NCBI GenBank assembly: GCA_963969395.1 | Contig: OZ017802.1 | Location: 5,272,501 to 5,336,500 of the forward strand | Length of the DNA: 64,000 nt | Origin: Pseudoscleropodium purum | Taxonomy: Eukaryota; Streptophyta; Bryopsida; Hypnales; Brachytheciaceae | Direction: 5' to 3' | Shown here: one piece after another, positions 23,101-35,716 of the stretch | Numbering within the stretch: position 1 is the stretch's first letter | Layout: every line of letters begins with the position of its first letter | Translations under genes and position numbers: made by a program | The notes under the pieces: model-generated | The model's database searches: none | Told to the model about the DNA's origin: nothing | Seen by the model: the letters and a program-made list of their open reading frames with translations, nothing else

Positions 23101-23595
23101 ATTTGAAATGCCAATGTAGAAGAGCCCTCGCTATCATATTCAAAAATCTCATGTAATGATTGCACTCAAACTATATACCCTATTGGATGGTCAAGATTGA
23201 CGTTCTTTGCTGTAGGACTTCAAGAATATTGCAAGTACATTTCACGTAAGAATCTCTAAAGATTAACTTTAGAAAGGGGTCAAAATCAATGGCAATAACC
23301 TTGGATCATCTTGTCTTTTTCACATTGTATCCTCTTGTCATTGTTGAAATCATCAAAATGTATTGAAATTCCCCATGTTTAGACCAAGACACAAGAAATG
23401 AAATAATTTCATTTCAAATGACCAAAGAAATACCTTGGTCGTCATATTCAAAAATCTCATGTAGCAATTGGACTATAACACTTAAATGCATCATATGAAG
23501 TCAAGAGTTGGGATTTGTCGTCTCTTAACCAAGATAATATTAAAAAAATAACTCTATTTTGTGGTTGATTAGTTTACTTTATTCTTCACCTCTCC
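20190..23595. mobile_element. Foldback-like element: long inverted arms made of subrepeats
   Basis: The left arm (20,190-20,985) holds two tandem units of ~350 bp, each with GAATGCCAAC or GAATGTCAAC near the start, CATTGGCATTT in the middle and GATGATGACAACAATGG or a variant late. The right arm (about 22,700-23,595) holds the same units in reverse orientation, about two and a half to three copies, and its outer end matches the left outer end (TTAATCAACCATAAAATAGAG against its inverse ATTTTGTGGTTGATTAG). The arms therefore pair across a ~1.7-kb centre. This is the architecture of foldback-type elements. No open frame of useful length lies in the centre. Confidence 0.6.
20990..21605 (+). repeat. 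Direct duplication inside the foldback centre
   Basis: Two related blocks lie at about 20,995-21,240 and 21,345-21,600, about 350 bp apart. Shared landmarks are TATAGTAT(C/T)C(A/T)AAAA, ACTTCCAACAAGATT, GAGG(C/T)CAATAATTTTTTTAAATG and AATTCAACT(C/T)CTATATTTAAAAA. Pieces of the same sequence appear inverted at about 36,295-36,400 and 56,740-56,830. The remaining centre (21,605-22,700) is AT-rich with nothing recognisable. Confidence 0.55.
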
Positions 23596-23599
23596 TAGC

Positions 23600-25540
23600 T
23601 AATTTGGAGCCTCTAGTTCAAAATTGGAATTCAAAAATTTCAGATTTTATTATAAGTGGCAAATAAAAAATTTCAATGTTTTCTCTAAGGAATAAAACGC
23701 AAACATTGTATTATGTTTAACATCCTACTTCCTTGTCATGTAATTCATTAAAGTTGGCTAGTGTTATTAGACAAATGATTATTTAGAAACATTTTCATTT
23801 TTTTCATACCATTTCTTTTAAAGTAATATCCCAAAAATTATGTCAATTATGTTGAGAATTTTTTTTGCCAACCTTTAATACAGAACATAGTAATGAAAAA
23901 CTAGCATAAGAATATATTAGAAATTATAGTCCAAACTCCAAGACAACTTTTTTAGCTTGTGATATCAATGTTCGGAAAAATCTAGTAGCTAGTTCAAAGT
24001 TAGCTAGTGAAATTGGGGAAAAAATGGTTGTAATTTGAAAACAACATCAATAATCCAATAAAAAAAATTTGTAAAATTTGTATTTAGAGTAAAAAAAAAT
24101 TTTAAAAATAATCAAACTTAGTTCTTCAAAAATTAGCTCAACATGAAAAATTGAAGAAAATTAGTCAATAAAACTTTAAAAAAAATCCTAAACACTACAC
24201 TATATATATCCAAATGGAGAAAAACACACATTTTCGGAATGCGAGATTTCTACAAGAATCTTGTTTTCTTATTGCCAAAATTTCCACGTTCATCCACTTC
24301 AAATGACATTATTCATCCAATTCACTACCTTTCATCTGGTCCTGCCTACTAAGAAAAATATATATATCATTGATTGCTAAATTACATTCAAAAAATTTGC
24401 AGGAATAAACCTGTTCTGGGCGGGGGTAAGTAAAATAGCTGTTGAACTAAGTCTATTTGTTTAATGTTAAATGTTCAGAGTACCAAGTGTGCAATTAACA
24501 TAGTTTTAATTAAAACAAGAATAAAGTAATAAGTCTGAATAGTTACAGAGGCGGGGCACTCAGCCAGACTGGCGAACTTTGTGTTTTCTGGTTCCCATCA
24601 TGGGAAGTCAGGTTTGCGTCATTCAGAGAGTGGCGAAAGCTTTCTTTACCAGAAAAAATAAATCCCACCGCTTTATTTTTACTCTGAGGAGCTGGTCGGT
24701 GGAAATTTCTAATACTAAAAATAGATATAATGGTTTCCAGATTTTCTTTTTAAAATTTTAAAAAATGTTTCCTATAGGACACTTTCAAAATCATAAAATA
24801 TTCGGCAGTGAAGTGTTGACCTTGCAAATAGCAAAATAGGTGATAATGGAATGTGTTCAAACAAGTTGGGCCATAACAATAAGAAAAGATTTTATTTTAT
24901 TTGTACGGAATTCATCATGGAAAAAAGAAAAATTAGATTTGAGATGTATTTTCTATTTTATTCACTATCAAATACAATGTGCCATTATTTGATTTGAAGT
25001 TTGACTTTCATGCTCTATTTTGTTCCATCTTCCTGTTTTCAATGATGGGATGCAATTTGGGTCAAAGATTCCAATATTTTTCAAGGGTTTCCAAATTTGG
25101 GATATACAAATTTGAATTTGCAAGTTTGCAACTAATCTACTAAGATATGTATTCACTTTGTTCTACTACCTAGTAGTAGAAGCACCAACCTAGTAGACTA
25201 ATTCGAGAAATGTGTTTGAAAAGTCAACTCACAATTGGTTTTGTTTGCCAATTGGTTGGTTTTTTTTTCTTAATGTGGGTCTTTTACGTGGTCTACGTAA
25301 ACAACCAATTTTCTTACTACTACTATTAAAAATATTTCATGCATCTTCAAAGGAATTGGATGAATTGGTGACCAAATTTCTCCAACTTCCATGTCCTTAT
25401 TCTATCTTTTCAATATTCCAAAATTTATTTAAACTAATGAAATTTCACAGGAATTCAATTAATCCACAAATCGAATAGAATGTCCTATTCTGATGATTCT
25501 ATTTCTCTCTCATTCTATATGTATCCTATGTGTAGGTCAA
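23600..25540. other. AT-rich intergenic DNA, no gene seen
   Basis: Long A/T runs and short open frames only. I see no conserved motif, splice structure or clean element ends in this stretch. Confidence 0.5.
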
Positions 25541-26100
25541 ATTCAATATAAATTAAGTCCAATTTTGTGAAAAGAAGATACCACATGTCCTCTTGCAAAT
25601 GGTGTGAGGTGACGTGACTTGGAAAATCAATTCCATTTTGTGCCAAATCAGACCTTCCTTTTGGCATTCCCGTTTGCATACGTAACCAACACCAAATCCA
25701 AGGAGGAAAACCACATAGTAACAACCTAAAAAGTAAGTTGACTTCTGCAACCCTCCATCCATCCATCTGCCCCATCTCCATTAATAATTTGGGCTCCTGC
25801 CTTTCCCGGGGGATCGGATCATCCCTGCCATCGCCCAAAGTGGGTTGGGGGAGGGTCTTCCCGGGTGTGCCTGGCAGGTCCATCCTTTTGGAATTAATAA
25901 GAGTTGGTCCCTTGGTCAGTTGGTCTCAGTCTTCCACCCACTGACCCCACATATGCTCCAAGCCAGGTTCAATGGTCTGCTGACAACAATGTCATCGTAC
26001 TGGCTACATGATGTGCATTAGTATTCATAACACCTCCCTTGCCTTTTGCCAACAGGCAGGTGGGCATCCTAGTCGCGAGAATTATCTTAACTTCCAAAGA
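25540..26100. other. GC-richer island without a supported gene
   Basis: A patch of balanced composition in the AT-rich field, with frames on both strands up to about 120 codons and no recognisable domain. Similar islands occur at about 28,960-29,870, 32,200-32,460, 34,400-34,640, 41,990-42,720 and 52,680-53,280. Confidence 0.4.
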
Positions 26101-28270
26101 TGCTGATTGGTTCTCATCAATCCGTCATTCTAAAAACAAAGAAGATTTTTTTAGTTTTTTATTAGTTGTTCTTTAGTTTGGGACACAGAAAGAAGATATT
26201 TAGTTTTTGGACGCACCACACACACCACACACAATAGTGGGAACTAACTTACAGCAAAGTTATTTTAAGTCAGAAGCCAATACATTACTGTAGCAACTTT
26301 CCATTGAGTGGGTGGCAGGAAGTGAATGGTGCAAAAGGGGGGAGGGTTGTGCTCTAAATGCAACCACACAATGGAAATTGTTCATGTGTTTGAAGAAGAA
26401 GAAAAAGACAAAAGAAAAGCAACCACTAACAAAACAAAGAGGTAGATTTTTCTTTCTTCAACGTAACAGTAGTGTACATTTCAGGAGGTGGTGGTGGGAG
26501 GATCCCTTGTAATTGACCAGCGTGTTTCTAATTTGTGAACTAATTCCACGAAGGTCCAAAAAAAAAGGAAACAACTTGGGTTTAGCTCAGATTGATGCAA
26601 ATTCCATTTTTTTCTTCCTATAGAAATTTAAATTACTGGAAATTATTTCAAGGAATCAGTGTCACCCCAAATGCAATCCGCTCGTACAAGGTTACTTGAA
26701 GCCAAATTGGGATCTGACATTTTTTTGAGCAATTTTGAAGAACTTATATGGGAATTTCTATTTCTATTATTTAAAAAAAAAATTTAAACCAATGCATGCA
26801 ATGTTCTTCATTCAAGCTAATAATATAATAAAAAATTTCATTTAGTTTATACAATATCATCAATCAAAGTCACCGACATAAAATCATGAATTCTTAGTAC
26901 GGAAAGGGTTAAGAGCAAACTAAGCTGTAAAGCCAGTCTTTGTCTTAGTCATCCTGGCATGGAAAGGAGCAATTCTATCCTACAAAAGCTGTACAGAACC
27001 AAAAGAAGATTGGTTTGATTAGCTTACCCAATGAATGGTAGGCCAAGTGTCCTCGATACCTTTCATTGAACAGAACTTGTAAATGGATTAACTTACGATA
27101 GAGCCCAGTTTTACAGTGGGGTTGAACAAAATATCCTAAAATCATTGTGTATGGATATCTTGAATTTTAAGAAAACAAAAAAATGAATAAAATCTTGGCA
27201 TCTGCACTTCAAGAATTATCCAAAAAAAAGTTGGAAATGATATTCAAATTGAAATATGGATGGAGATGCAATCGATTTTATACCACTTGTCCAAGTTAAA
27301 AAATTGTTTATTTGAAAATAGTGTTGATGGATTGAAAGGAGGCATTGTGAGGAAGTCTAAAAGTTCACAATAATTACAACCAACAATGTTTCTCTCTCAA
27401 AGCCTCAACTTTACATTTTGGTAAATATTTGGTCAAATATTGAATGTTCCTTGAAATTTTCCTTAAACAACTTGCATTGATTCATTGCATCAGGGATGGG
27501 TTTTTTTAGCTATGAGTACTCCAAAAATTAAGGCTCAATTTCACACTTACTTGGACTAAGTAGAAGATATATTCCCTTCATCCCAAATTGGATTGTCCAT
27601 AATTCTAAAATAAATATCTAAAAATGATTATCCACTACATCAAATAGTCTACATGTTAATCCTATATAGAGTCAAATGCAACTCTTGCTTCCACTATAGT
27701 CTATTAGTCTTTTCATCACACAAGATGGGAGAAGGAAGTTCTTTTTGTTTATAACAACCTACTTACAAAAACTTGTACATAGGTTGCTCACGAGAAATCT
27801 AATTTTAAGCTACCTTCATGTATTGTATTATTGCCTTATTACATAGTCAAATACCCAAAACAATTAGTATATTGAAAGTTTCAATCAAAATTGACTGAGG
27901 CACATTCACTTTGGAGATGTTTGAATCTTCAAGAATTACTTCACATTCTATATCTAATATAATCATACTTGTCTTATAAAATTTATGCCACATGAATATG
28001 GGAAGAATAATGATTTAAGATTTTGATTTTGAAATAACAAGGGGATGGTATATACATAATATTGTTAAATAGCCTAAACCATTCCCCCTTTTAGAGATTG
28101 TGAAAATCCCTCCTTGAATCCACGAGAATGAATTATGAATTTAATCTGTAGAGAGTCATTGGAGAAAGTTGCAACAATGGAGTTCTTACTTTAGTTTGGG
28201 GAAATGAAAAGGACTCCAATATTGGTTAATATTGGTATAACATGGTAACACCAATATTTTGAGCCAATTT
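26100..28270. other. AT-rich intergenic DNA, no gene seen
   Basis: Nothing beyond A/T-rich sequence. A GGAAAGGG end abutting TTAA (26909-26912) could be the terminus of another TTAA-type element, but no partner end was found. Confidence 0.45.
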
Positions 28271-28282
28271 TTATGAATTTTA

Positions 28283-28445
28283 TTAGCTATAAGCTTCCTT
28301 CAATTCCCATAACATTGAATCCATTTATTCAAGTACCCAATCCATTTCTTTTTCTATTTTTACTCCAAATACAATTTCTTCACCTGTTTTTTCCGCGAGG
28401 TTTTCAAACAACAACTGGTTTTCCCCACCAACTCCACCAGCTACC
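28283..28445 (+). repeat. Dispersed repeat 'C' copy 1
   Basis: A block with CTTCAATTCCCATAACATTGAATCC, CAAGTACCCAATCC, TTTTCTATTTTTACTCCAAAT, TTCACCT and ACTCCACCA in order. The same order recurs on the plus strand at about 30,603-30,750, 33,965-34,100, 42,735-42,850 and 44,485-44,665. Ends are not defined and no coding frame is present. Confidence 0.55.
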
Positions 28446-28959
28446 AATGAGAATACTAATCGGCAGTTCTCCCGAGTCAGCCAAACATTGGGTGACACTC
28501 TATTTTTATTTTTATTTTTCTATTTTTTTAAACCAATGGAATTCTATTGCAAAACATAAGAATACACAGCAGCCAAGCCCGAAAGCTGGACAAAAGAGAC
28601 CAAAGTGACACTCTGTTTCATTTGTTTAGGGTAACAAAACAAAAACAAAAACATTGCGCGACGCAATTAGGTACAAGTCACAATCCCCGGTCCTTAACTT
28701 CAACCAACCAACCAATCCACCCACCCCCTCCCTTCCTGAGTGTCAAGTTAGGTCTTCTACCATGAGTTCTTACACAACTCCCTCTGTTTCTGATAAAGAC
28801 AGGGGTCTCTTTTTCTTTTTTTTTTTTTTGAAACAGGGGGGTCATCTTTTTTGGAAACAGAGGGAGTAACTTATTATATTTTTTTTCAAGTCTGGATGTC
28901 TGTCCAGAGGCAGTAACTTATTATCATTATCATTATTATTTTCTTCAAGTAGTGTTGAT

Positions 28960-29960
28960 GTGTGCCACGAGAGTTTGTGAGGGGTAGCTAGTGGAGTGCA
29001 GGTGCAACTTGCAATGGTACTTATCATACCTTTACTCCCAGACTGGGATCACGCCCTTTGCAAATACAATCTCCAAGTGCCTGAAATATAATCTTGGAGT
29101 GCCTGAAATACAATCTCGGCGGAGCCCCAGCAAGTGCAAATACCCATCTAGGGGTGCGTGCATCCACCCCTCCCTGGAGTGCACTTGGCGTTTGGCCGGC
29201 AAGGCAATCGATGGGAGGCCCCCGGGGGGTGGGGGTGGGGGTGGGGGGGTGTCTGTCTGCCTGCCTGCCTGCATGACATGTGCTGACATCCATGCCGAGA
29301 GAGGAAAAGCATGTGTATGCCCCCGCAGGCAGGCATGCCCCCATGCCCCCATGCCCCCAGTCAGGGTTGGTTACAAAGCTCGCCTGCACCAGTCATAAGT
29401 ACCCCTGGGACAGAATAATGGGAAGCAAGGCCTGTGATAGGCGGAAGGCCGAAAAGGTGCCATGATGGAGGAAGTTAGGGGGCATACGGTCAGGCCATGA
29501 TGGACGGATGGACGGACGGATGGATGGATGGATGAACCTACGGGTGGAGGATCAAGTGAAGAGTCGGGAAGCCTGGATACTTCAGAAACTGAAGGGGGAC
29601 TGGTGGTGTCTGGGGTCTAACTGATCCTTACCTTGCTGCAGGGGGCAAACTGATGAGTGAGAAGTGAGACCGAACTTAGCCCCAACCAGGACTACTGCTG
29701 GCTGGCTGGAAGGGAGGGCTACAGGCCCTTATTAATAATGAGGGAGGCCAAGGCTAAAGCATCAGTGAGGTCCATCAACAACATCTGAACAACTTTCCAA
29801 GCAGCCGGCGGGCGGGCGGGCGGGCGGGCGGTTGTTGGGGACAGAGATTTGGGGAGTTTTACCAGCTACTTTCCTTGAATTTCCACTACTGTAGTGGAGG
29901 GAGCCCTGTGCTGTTCGCCCAATTCTATTTATTTATTTATTTATTTATAAATATAAATAA
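28960..29960 (+). repeat. GC-rich island with a cluster of microsatellites
   Basis: Contains a G-run block GGGGTGGGGGTGGGGGTGGG (about 29,226-29,250), a (CTGC)n run near 29,253-29,272, (GGAT/GGAC)n at about 29,503-29,533, (GGCG)n at about 29,806-29,832 and (ATTT)n at about 29,927-29,948. Frames up to 135 codons on both strands reflect the low complexity. I see no gene. Confidence 0.7.
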
Positions 29961-30394
29961 CACAAAAAATTTGCACCACATGTTCGAATGCCACAAAACA
30001 ATGTCCATGCATCCCTCCTTGTAGTGAGTTCTGTAGTGGTACCATGAATGCCCCTGGGGCATTAGAAGATATTCAATTGCTTTGAAGGGTTGTGAGTTCT
30101 TTGAGGTTTTCAGAGAATCTGAGAACTCACTGCACCAGCTGCTTGACATGGCACTGCAACTGCCATGTCATTGGAAAAAAAAATTAAACATTTTATTTAA
30201 TTTTAAAATTTTTTTCAAAAAAAAAATGACAGTGATCGTTCTCTAGCTACTAAGGGAATAGCGATGGGAATAGTTCTGAAACGGCCCTCCCAACCCCCCA
30301 AAATCCTCTAATGACATAGTTCTAGAGATGTTATCGTGACATATAAGTGAGGCAAGCAACCTAATTCAATGTATAGACTAGTGTGCCTTGCGTT

Positions 30395-30560
30395 GTTGCC
30401 ATGGCCAAAATTGAAGCAAAAGCTTTGAAATCTAATAACTTTCACAGTGTAGGTCCCAATAGCATGAAACCAAGTCCATGCACACATCCTTCCTTGCATA
30501 GGACTTTCCGACAATACAAAGAATGTGACTAGTGGACACATAGTTGTAAAGATCTTACCA
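30395..30560 (+). repeat. Dispersed repeat 'B', copy near 30.4 kb
   Basis: The segment AAACCAAGTCCATGCACACATCC through ACAATACAAAGAA and ACCATAACAAACAAAAC is repeated in the same orientation at about 32,836-32,960 (ACAATACAAAGAAGGTGA; CTATAACAAACAAAAC), and a related inverted piece lies at about 32,030-32,190. No coding frame is associated. Confidence 0.5.
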
Positions 30561-30602
30561 TAACAAACAAAACAAAACAACCTCATTTAAGGCATATATA
30601 TT

Positions 30603-30750
30603 GAATTGTTTTTAAGTACAAAGCATAGTTTTTCTTCTATTTTTCACTCTAAATAGAAATTTTACAAATTTTTTCACCATTTTTTCTCAAGATTATCAAA
30701 TTGCAACTTTTTTTTCTTCCAATTCCATCAACTAACAATAAACTAATTAG
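30603..30750 (+). repeat. Dispersed repeat 'C' copy 2
   Basis: Same order of blocks as at 28,283: ATTGAATTGTTTTTAAGTAC, TTCTATTTTTCACTC, AAATAGAAATTTTACAAATTTTTTCACC and CAAATTGCAAC. The rest of 30,750-32,200 is AT-rich with no supported gene. Confidence 0.5.
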
Positions 30751-32502
30751 CACATTTTCCCAAACATTATTTCCAAACATTAGTAGTAATCTTAATAAAT
30801 CATCCATATTTTTTATAGTTCGTTTTCTTTCCAAATTTGCCTCCAAGCCAAGGCTTGGGGGGGGAATTTTTAAAATATAGCTAACATGACAATCAATGAT
30901 ATTATTTTGCGGTTGAAATAAGATGGAGGGTAGTGAATTGGATGACATATCATTTGAAACAGATGAAAAAAATACTCAACTAGATGAAAGACAGTCAAAT
31001 GAAGTAAAATTTTGATGACATAGAGACAACTTTACTCGAAATTTATCATTCTGAAACTAGATTTTGTCATTTGGCAATGTATTGTCAGCTGAAAAAAGGT
31101 CTACCCAATCCAAAGAAGGTTTCCATGATCCTAGAGACCAAAGCTTATTTCTAAAAAAAAAATTGTCCCTCCTTTATAGTTGGTTTGCAAATTTGCATGG
31201 GCAAAGCTTCAAAATATTTTCTATACATTTCCATGGTAGTCTATTACACATTTGTATCGTTGAGAAGCTATTATTTATTTGGATATGCCTACAATCAACA
31301 CTTTGATAATTTATTCATATCATCAATTAAATTAGGTAGCTCAAGCAATTTGAGCAACTTGTATGTGATCCCACATCTACTTTTGAAATGTGGCATATAT
31401 GTAAATCACATGATATAACTTGCAATTGGAAGAAAAAAATTATTTTAAAAATCTCACTATAGAGGGAGTCAAATATAGTTAATCTTATTGAGCAATTTAA
31501 AAAAGAATAAAAATTCTTCTAGCTTCAAACACTCAAATATTATAATTTGTCAAATATTTAAAAAAAATTTCACATATACTAAATGCTTGTCTCTATGTTT
31601 CCATCCGTGAGAAATATTAAAAAAATTGGTTAGTGAATTGCCAATTTGCTTGATTACCTTGTATTGGACTATAAGGTACACTCTTTATTTGATTTTGATA
31701 TTTTTCTTGTATATACTTAGCAAGACATAATTCTCCATGGTATAGAAGTTCAATTGCAAGTAGGGCAAAACCCTCACTCCTTGGATTTCAAATATTCTTG
31801 ACCCTATTTTGCAGGTTTTCAAAAAACTTTTGTCCAAACTTCAAACATTGTATTCTTGCAATCCAACTCCCTAATCAAATGGGCTAAAAATTTTCCCACC
31901 TTTTGCCCTAGTGCCTTCTACACTTTTAAGCACTTAAAGTTTAAAAAATAATAATAATTTTCAATTGTGGTCTAATGCACCCCAAAATGGTATTTTTTTT
32001 AAAAATTTTGCAATCACATTCCACTAAATTAGGCTATTTGGTTTGTTTGCTTGTTACGTTGAGATCTCCCGCACCATGTGTCTCCCATACACATGTTTGG
32101 TATTGTCGGAAAACCCTTGGCAAGGAGGGGTGCACAGGCTTGGTTTTGTGGCATTCCAACCTAAAGCATGAAATTATTGAATTTTGAAGTTTTGATGAAT
32201 CCATAATTCATTCCTGTAGGACACCTGGCTTTTGGCTTTTGTACGTACCAGATGACGCACCTCAAAAAGGTGACCAACTCCAAACAAAACTGCTGCGAGA
32301 AACAGGAGATATGGGAAGGGCCACGGGATCATATTTGGTTCGCTGCAAAAGGGAGCACTCATGGAGCTGGTCATCAGAGGCCACGGGGGAGGATGGGGGA
32401 GGACAGATGACGACAGGTGACGGAGGGCACAGATTGGGCAAAAGGTATTGGGTACAATGTTTGGGAAATATTTTTTTTTAGTACCAGTGATTTTCCTTTA
32501 AC

Positions 32503-32726
32503 CTTGTTATGCTGCTGCAGACCCTAAGGGTCCGATGGATGACACAGAATTCTTTTGTATAGGACAAAAGGGCAACTAAATATTCTTAGAATTTTGTTGT
32601 GAAAAGGGAACACCTTCTACATTAGTTTGACTTCCAGTGAGTATTTTTTCCATTTTTTTTGAGACATTGATTTTCACAAAATCATAAAATGATGATTTCT
32701 GAGGAGACCCACCCGTCCTTACAAGG
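32503..32726 (+). mobile_element. TTAA-bounded MITE, 224 bp (family M)
   Basis: TTAA flanks at 32499-32502 and 32727-32730. Ends are CCTTGTTATG on the left and, reverse-complemented, CCTTGTAAGGACGGG on the right. The inside (GTTGTGAAAAGGGAACACCTTCTAC, AGTTTGACTTCCAGTGAGTATTTTT) is the reverse complement of the element at 35,295-35,507 and is shared with 35,512-35,716. No coding frame. Confidence 0.7.
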
Positions 32727-33357
32727 TTAATTCCCACTAGGATGCTTCGTGCCGTTGTCACAACATAATAAAAGTAAAAGTAATAATCATATTTTTTTAT
32801 TTTTATAAAAACTTTGCAATTCAATATCTTTTCTGTCATGAGTAAGAATGCCACAAAATCAAGTTTGTGCACCCATGTTCACAGAGCTTTCTAACAATAC
32901 AAAGAAGGTGATTGGGAGACACATGGTTTTGAAAATCTCACTATAACAAACAAAACAAATAACTTAATTTAATCCATTAAGTACCGTGTTTGATTCTAAA
33001 GGCTAGCAAGACGTTTTCAAGTCTCAGGATGAATATAGAAAAAAATACCAAACCTTGATGCATTCCAAAGATCTAACCATACCAATGGAATTGGCCTGAA
33101 TGTTTGGAACTCCACATAAAATGCATGACATTTTTGCATTGATTTATGTATTGTTTTTTGTATTTTTAGCCGATATTTCATTTGTTTTTTCACCTCAAAA
33201 ACACAAGCTAGCACAAATTGTCCAAATTTTTGTTCCAATACTTTCAGTTTCCAAATCCTTATTCCCATCTACCTTCATCCATATCCAAATTCATTCTAAA
33301 ACATTTAACAATGAAAAAGTGTCAATTTTGACCAAAAAGTAATTGACCAATCCTTAA

Positions 33358-33948
33358 CTCCTAAAAGACTAAGGCACATTTGGGACACAAGTTGCAAAAA
33401 ACTACCACTTCTCATGGTAGTGAGAAAAAATGAAAAAAATAATGTTTTATTTTTCAAAATTCAACCTTGCAAATTTACACTAGTCAAACTACTATAAGAA
33501 TGTTTTGGAAAAAATTAGAAACTTTGACCACATGGATCAAAAGATTACAATGTTTGAAGTTAGAAAAAAAGTTTTTTTTCTCTAATCTTGCCCGACAAGA
33601 ACAACAAACTTTAACTCCTCTTGAAGTGAGATTTTTACATGGTTTTAATTTATTTTTTTACATTTGCATCTTGTAACATGTAAGTTACAAACCTACTAAA
33701 TTTTAGAATTATTGGAGGAGATTTGCACATGCTACCCAAAGCTATCCAAGGTGCCTCCAAAGTTCAAGGCATCATAACTTTTGATTTGGACACATGATAA
33801 AAAAAAAAAAGTTATAATTCCACTAAAGGGGTACATATTCACAATTAATGTCAAAATTTGAAGAACATCCATCCATGAATAAACAACTTCACACGCACCT
33901 ACCCGAGATCACGTGAGTAGGTTCAATGATCATTTGATCCTTTAGAGG
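33358..33948 (+). mobile_element. TTAA-bounded, piggyBac-like non-autonomous element (591 bp)
   Basis: TTAA flanks at 33354-33357 and 33949-33952. Ends are CTCCTAAAAGAC and, reverse-complemented, CCTCTAAAGGAT. These resemble the CCCCTAAAG ends of the 19,246 element, and both contain an ATAACTTTTGA block. No transposase frame. Confidence 0.6.
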
Positions 33949-33964
33949 TTAATGGATTAAGATA

Positions 33965-34100
33965 TGGATATTGAATTGTTTCTTCAAGTACCAAGTCTAA
34001 TTATTTTTTTCTATTTATTTTCCTCCAAGTAGAAAATTTATAAATGTTTTAACTATGATTTTTTTTCAATTTATTATTATTATTACTATTAAATTTTTAA
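33965..34100 (+). repeat. Dispersed repeat 'C' copy 3
   Basis: Starts soon after the right TTAA of the previous element: ATTGAATTGTTTCTTCAAGTAC, CAAGTCTAATTATTTTTTTC, TCCAAGTAGAAAATTTATAAATG. It shares block order with the copies at 28,283, 30,603, 42,735 and 44,485. Confidence 0.5.
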
Positions 34101-34729
34101 ACAAGCATGTTGAATAACACGTTGCAAGGGATTTTCATCATGAAGAGAGGCTACTTTCATGCCAAGTCAACCCTGTCTCTACCAGATATTGAACCCACAA
34201 CCACACCATTTGATTTTGGGTACCTATTTTGGCCATCATTGGGAAGTTTAGGGTCATCTTAGACCCTAATTTCCCAATTTCGTTTTCAAACTTTGCAAAA
34301 CGGGTTGTTGTTTCTATCCCAATTCCACCAACCGGGTACAGTAAGTTTGAAATCACCGCAGGTTGTTCTCGCACAACGATTTGGTATGGGTGTGGAAAAC
34401 ATGGTTGCAAATGAAATGAAGCTCCCTGTCCAAGTTGGCCTCGGGCTGACCTACCGTGTCTCCCTGACCACAGGAAGGTGCCCTAACTTAAATAGTGAGC
34501 CCTACCAGTAGTGAGCCTTGGGCTAAGCTTCCTAGAGTCTAATTCTAGAGGCTTCCAGTAATGCCATGACAGAGCTATTTGTGTCCCCGGGGTCAGTCAG
34601 TCAGTGTTGGGAATGAAGTACTGGTGCAAATGATGAACGTGCCGAGGTGGAATCCTGGTAGTACCTCACTTATTTTTTTATTTTTTTTTATTTTTAAACA
34701 GGATTTCATTGCAGAAAGAAACATTACAA

Positions 34730-34905
34730 AAAAATTCAGGCCTCAGAAGGTCTGCCAATTTGAAACTGCCCGCAACTACCTTGGTGCGATTAGAGAGGAA
34801 ATTTCTCAGTTTTTTAATTTTTGAATGATTACTTGTGCCACATCAGCACTATGTCAGGTTTTCATACTTTTTTATTTTTATTTTATTTTTAAAAAATAAT
34901 AAAAA
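34730..34905 (+). repeat. Dispersed repeat 'D', copy 1 of an inverted pair
   Basis: The segment CCAATTTGAAACTGCCCGCA, ACCTTGGTGCGATTAGAGAG, GAAATTTCTCAGTTTTTTA, GTGCCACATCAGCA and GTTTTCATACTTTTTTA matches the reverse complement of about 46,690-46,865. Ends are not defined. Confidence 0.6.
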
Positions 34906-35294
34906 TAATAAAATATATAATATTTTTATTTATTTATTTATTTTTAATTTCCTGGCGCTGTACCTTACATACGTTTTCTGGAAAGGCCCCTCCCACCACC
35001 CTGCCACATTGCATTGCAGCAGAGAAAAAGCAGCCATACACATTACATTAGAAGAGACTCAGTCATCTGTTTGTCTGGTAATCCCACCCGGGGAAGGATG
35101 ATCGGGGTGATAGGGGGCAGATGTGCAGCCTAAAAGTGTCCAACTGAGGGATGGCAAAGAATCCTTCTATGTGAGACAAAAGGCACATGTTCATCCTTGG
35201 AATTCGTTGTGAAAAAACATGGAGAGGTCTTCACACACAATGGTTTCACCTTCAATGAAGTAGTGGCTTTTGGTTTGGGTTCTTGAACCCTTAA

Positions 35295-35507
35295 CCCTGT
35301 AAGGACGGGCTGGTCTACACTGAAATCATAATTTTCTAATACCATGGGAATCAATCGCTTAAAAAAATGGAAAAATATTCATTGGAAGTCAAACTACTGT
35401 AGAAGAAGTTCCTTTTCACAACAAAACATGGAGGATGAATCGTTGCACTTACAGAAGAATTCTTTGTCATCCATTGGACACTTGGTGTTTGTGGTGGCCT
35501 TATAGGG
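35295..35507 (-). mobile_element. TTAA-bounded MITE, 213 bp (family M)
   Basis: TTAA flanks at 35291-35294 and 35508-35511. The left end is CCCTGTAAGGACGGG and the right end reverse-complements to CCCTATAAGGCCACC, a terminal inverted repeat starting with CCCT. The inside is homologous, in reverse orientation, to the 32,503-32,726 element. No coding frame. Confidence 0.75.
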
Positions 35508-35511
35508 TTAA

Positions 35512-35716
35512 TCCATAAACGACACAATGAATGACAAAGAATCTCTCCATGCAAGACAAAAAAAAATGCAACTATTCATCTTCCAAATTTTGTGGGGACA
35601 GGGAAGGTCTTCTATAGTAGTTTGACTTCCAATGAGTGTTTTTCATTTTTTAAATCCGAAAATGCATACTGTACCAAAATGAATGGTTTCACAGAGACCA
35701 ATCTATTGTTCAAAGG
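35512..35716 (-). mobile_element. Third family-M copy, sharing a TTAA with its neighbour
   Basis: It begins directly after the TTAA at 35508-35511 and ends at AAAGG before TTAA 35717-35720. The inside (CTATAGTAGTTTGACTTCCAATGAG) is homologous to the neighbour. Its left part (35,534-35,655) forms a ~120-bp inverted repeat with 35,780-35,902, which belongs to a probable fourth copy ending at TTAA 36014-36017. Ends here are degenerate, so the boundaries are less sure. Confidence 0.5.

Noticed and set aside
25515..25883. Minus-strand 122-codon frame
   Set aside because: No recognisable domain or splice context and an overlapping frame on the other strand; not supported as a gene.
29024..29398. 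Overlapping 106-135-codon frames at the 29-kb island
   Set aside because: Low-complexity, overlapping on both strands, driven by G/C runs; no conserved motif.
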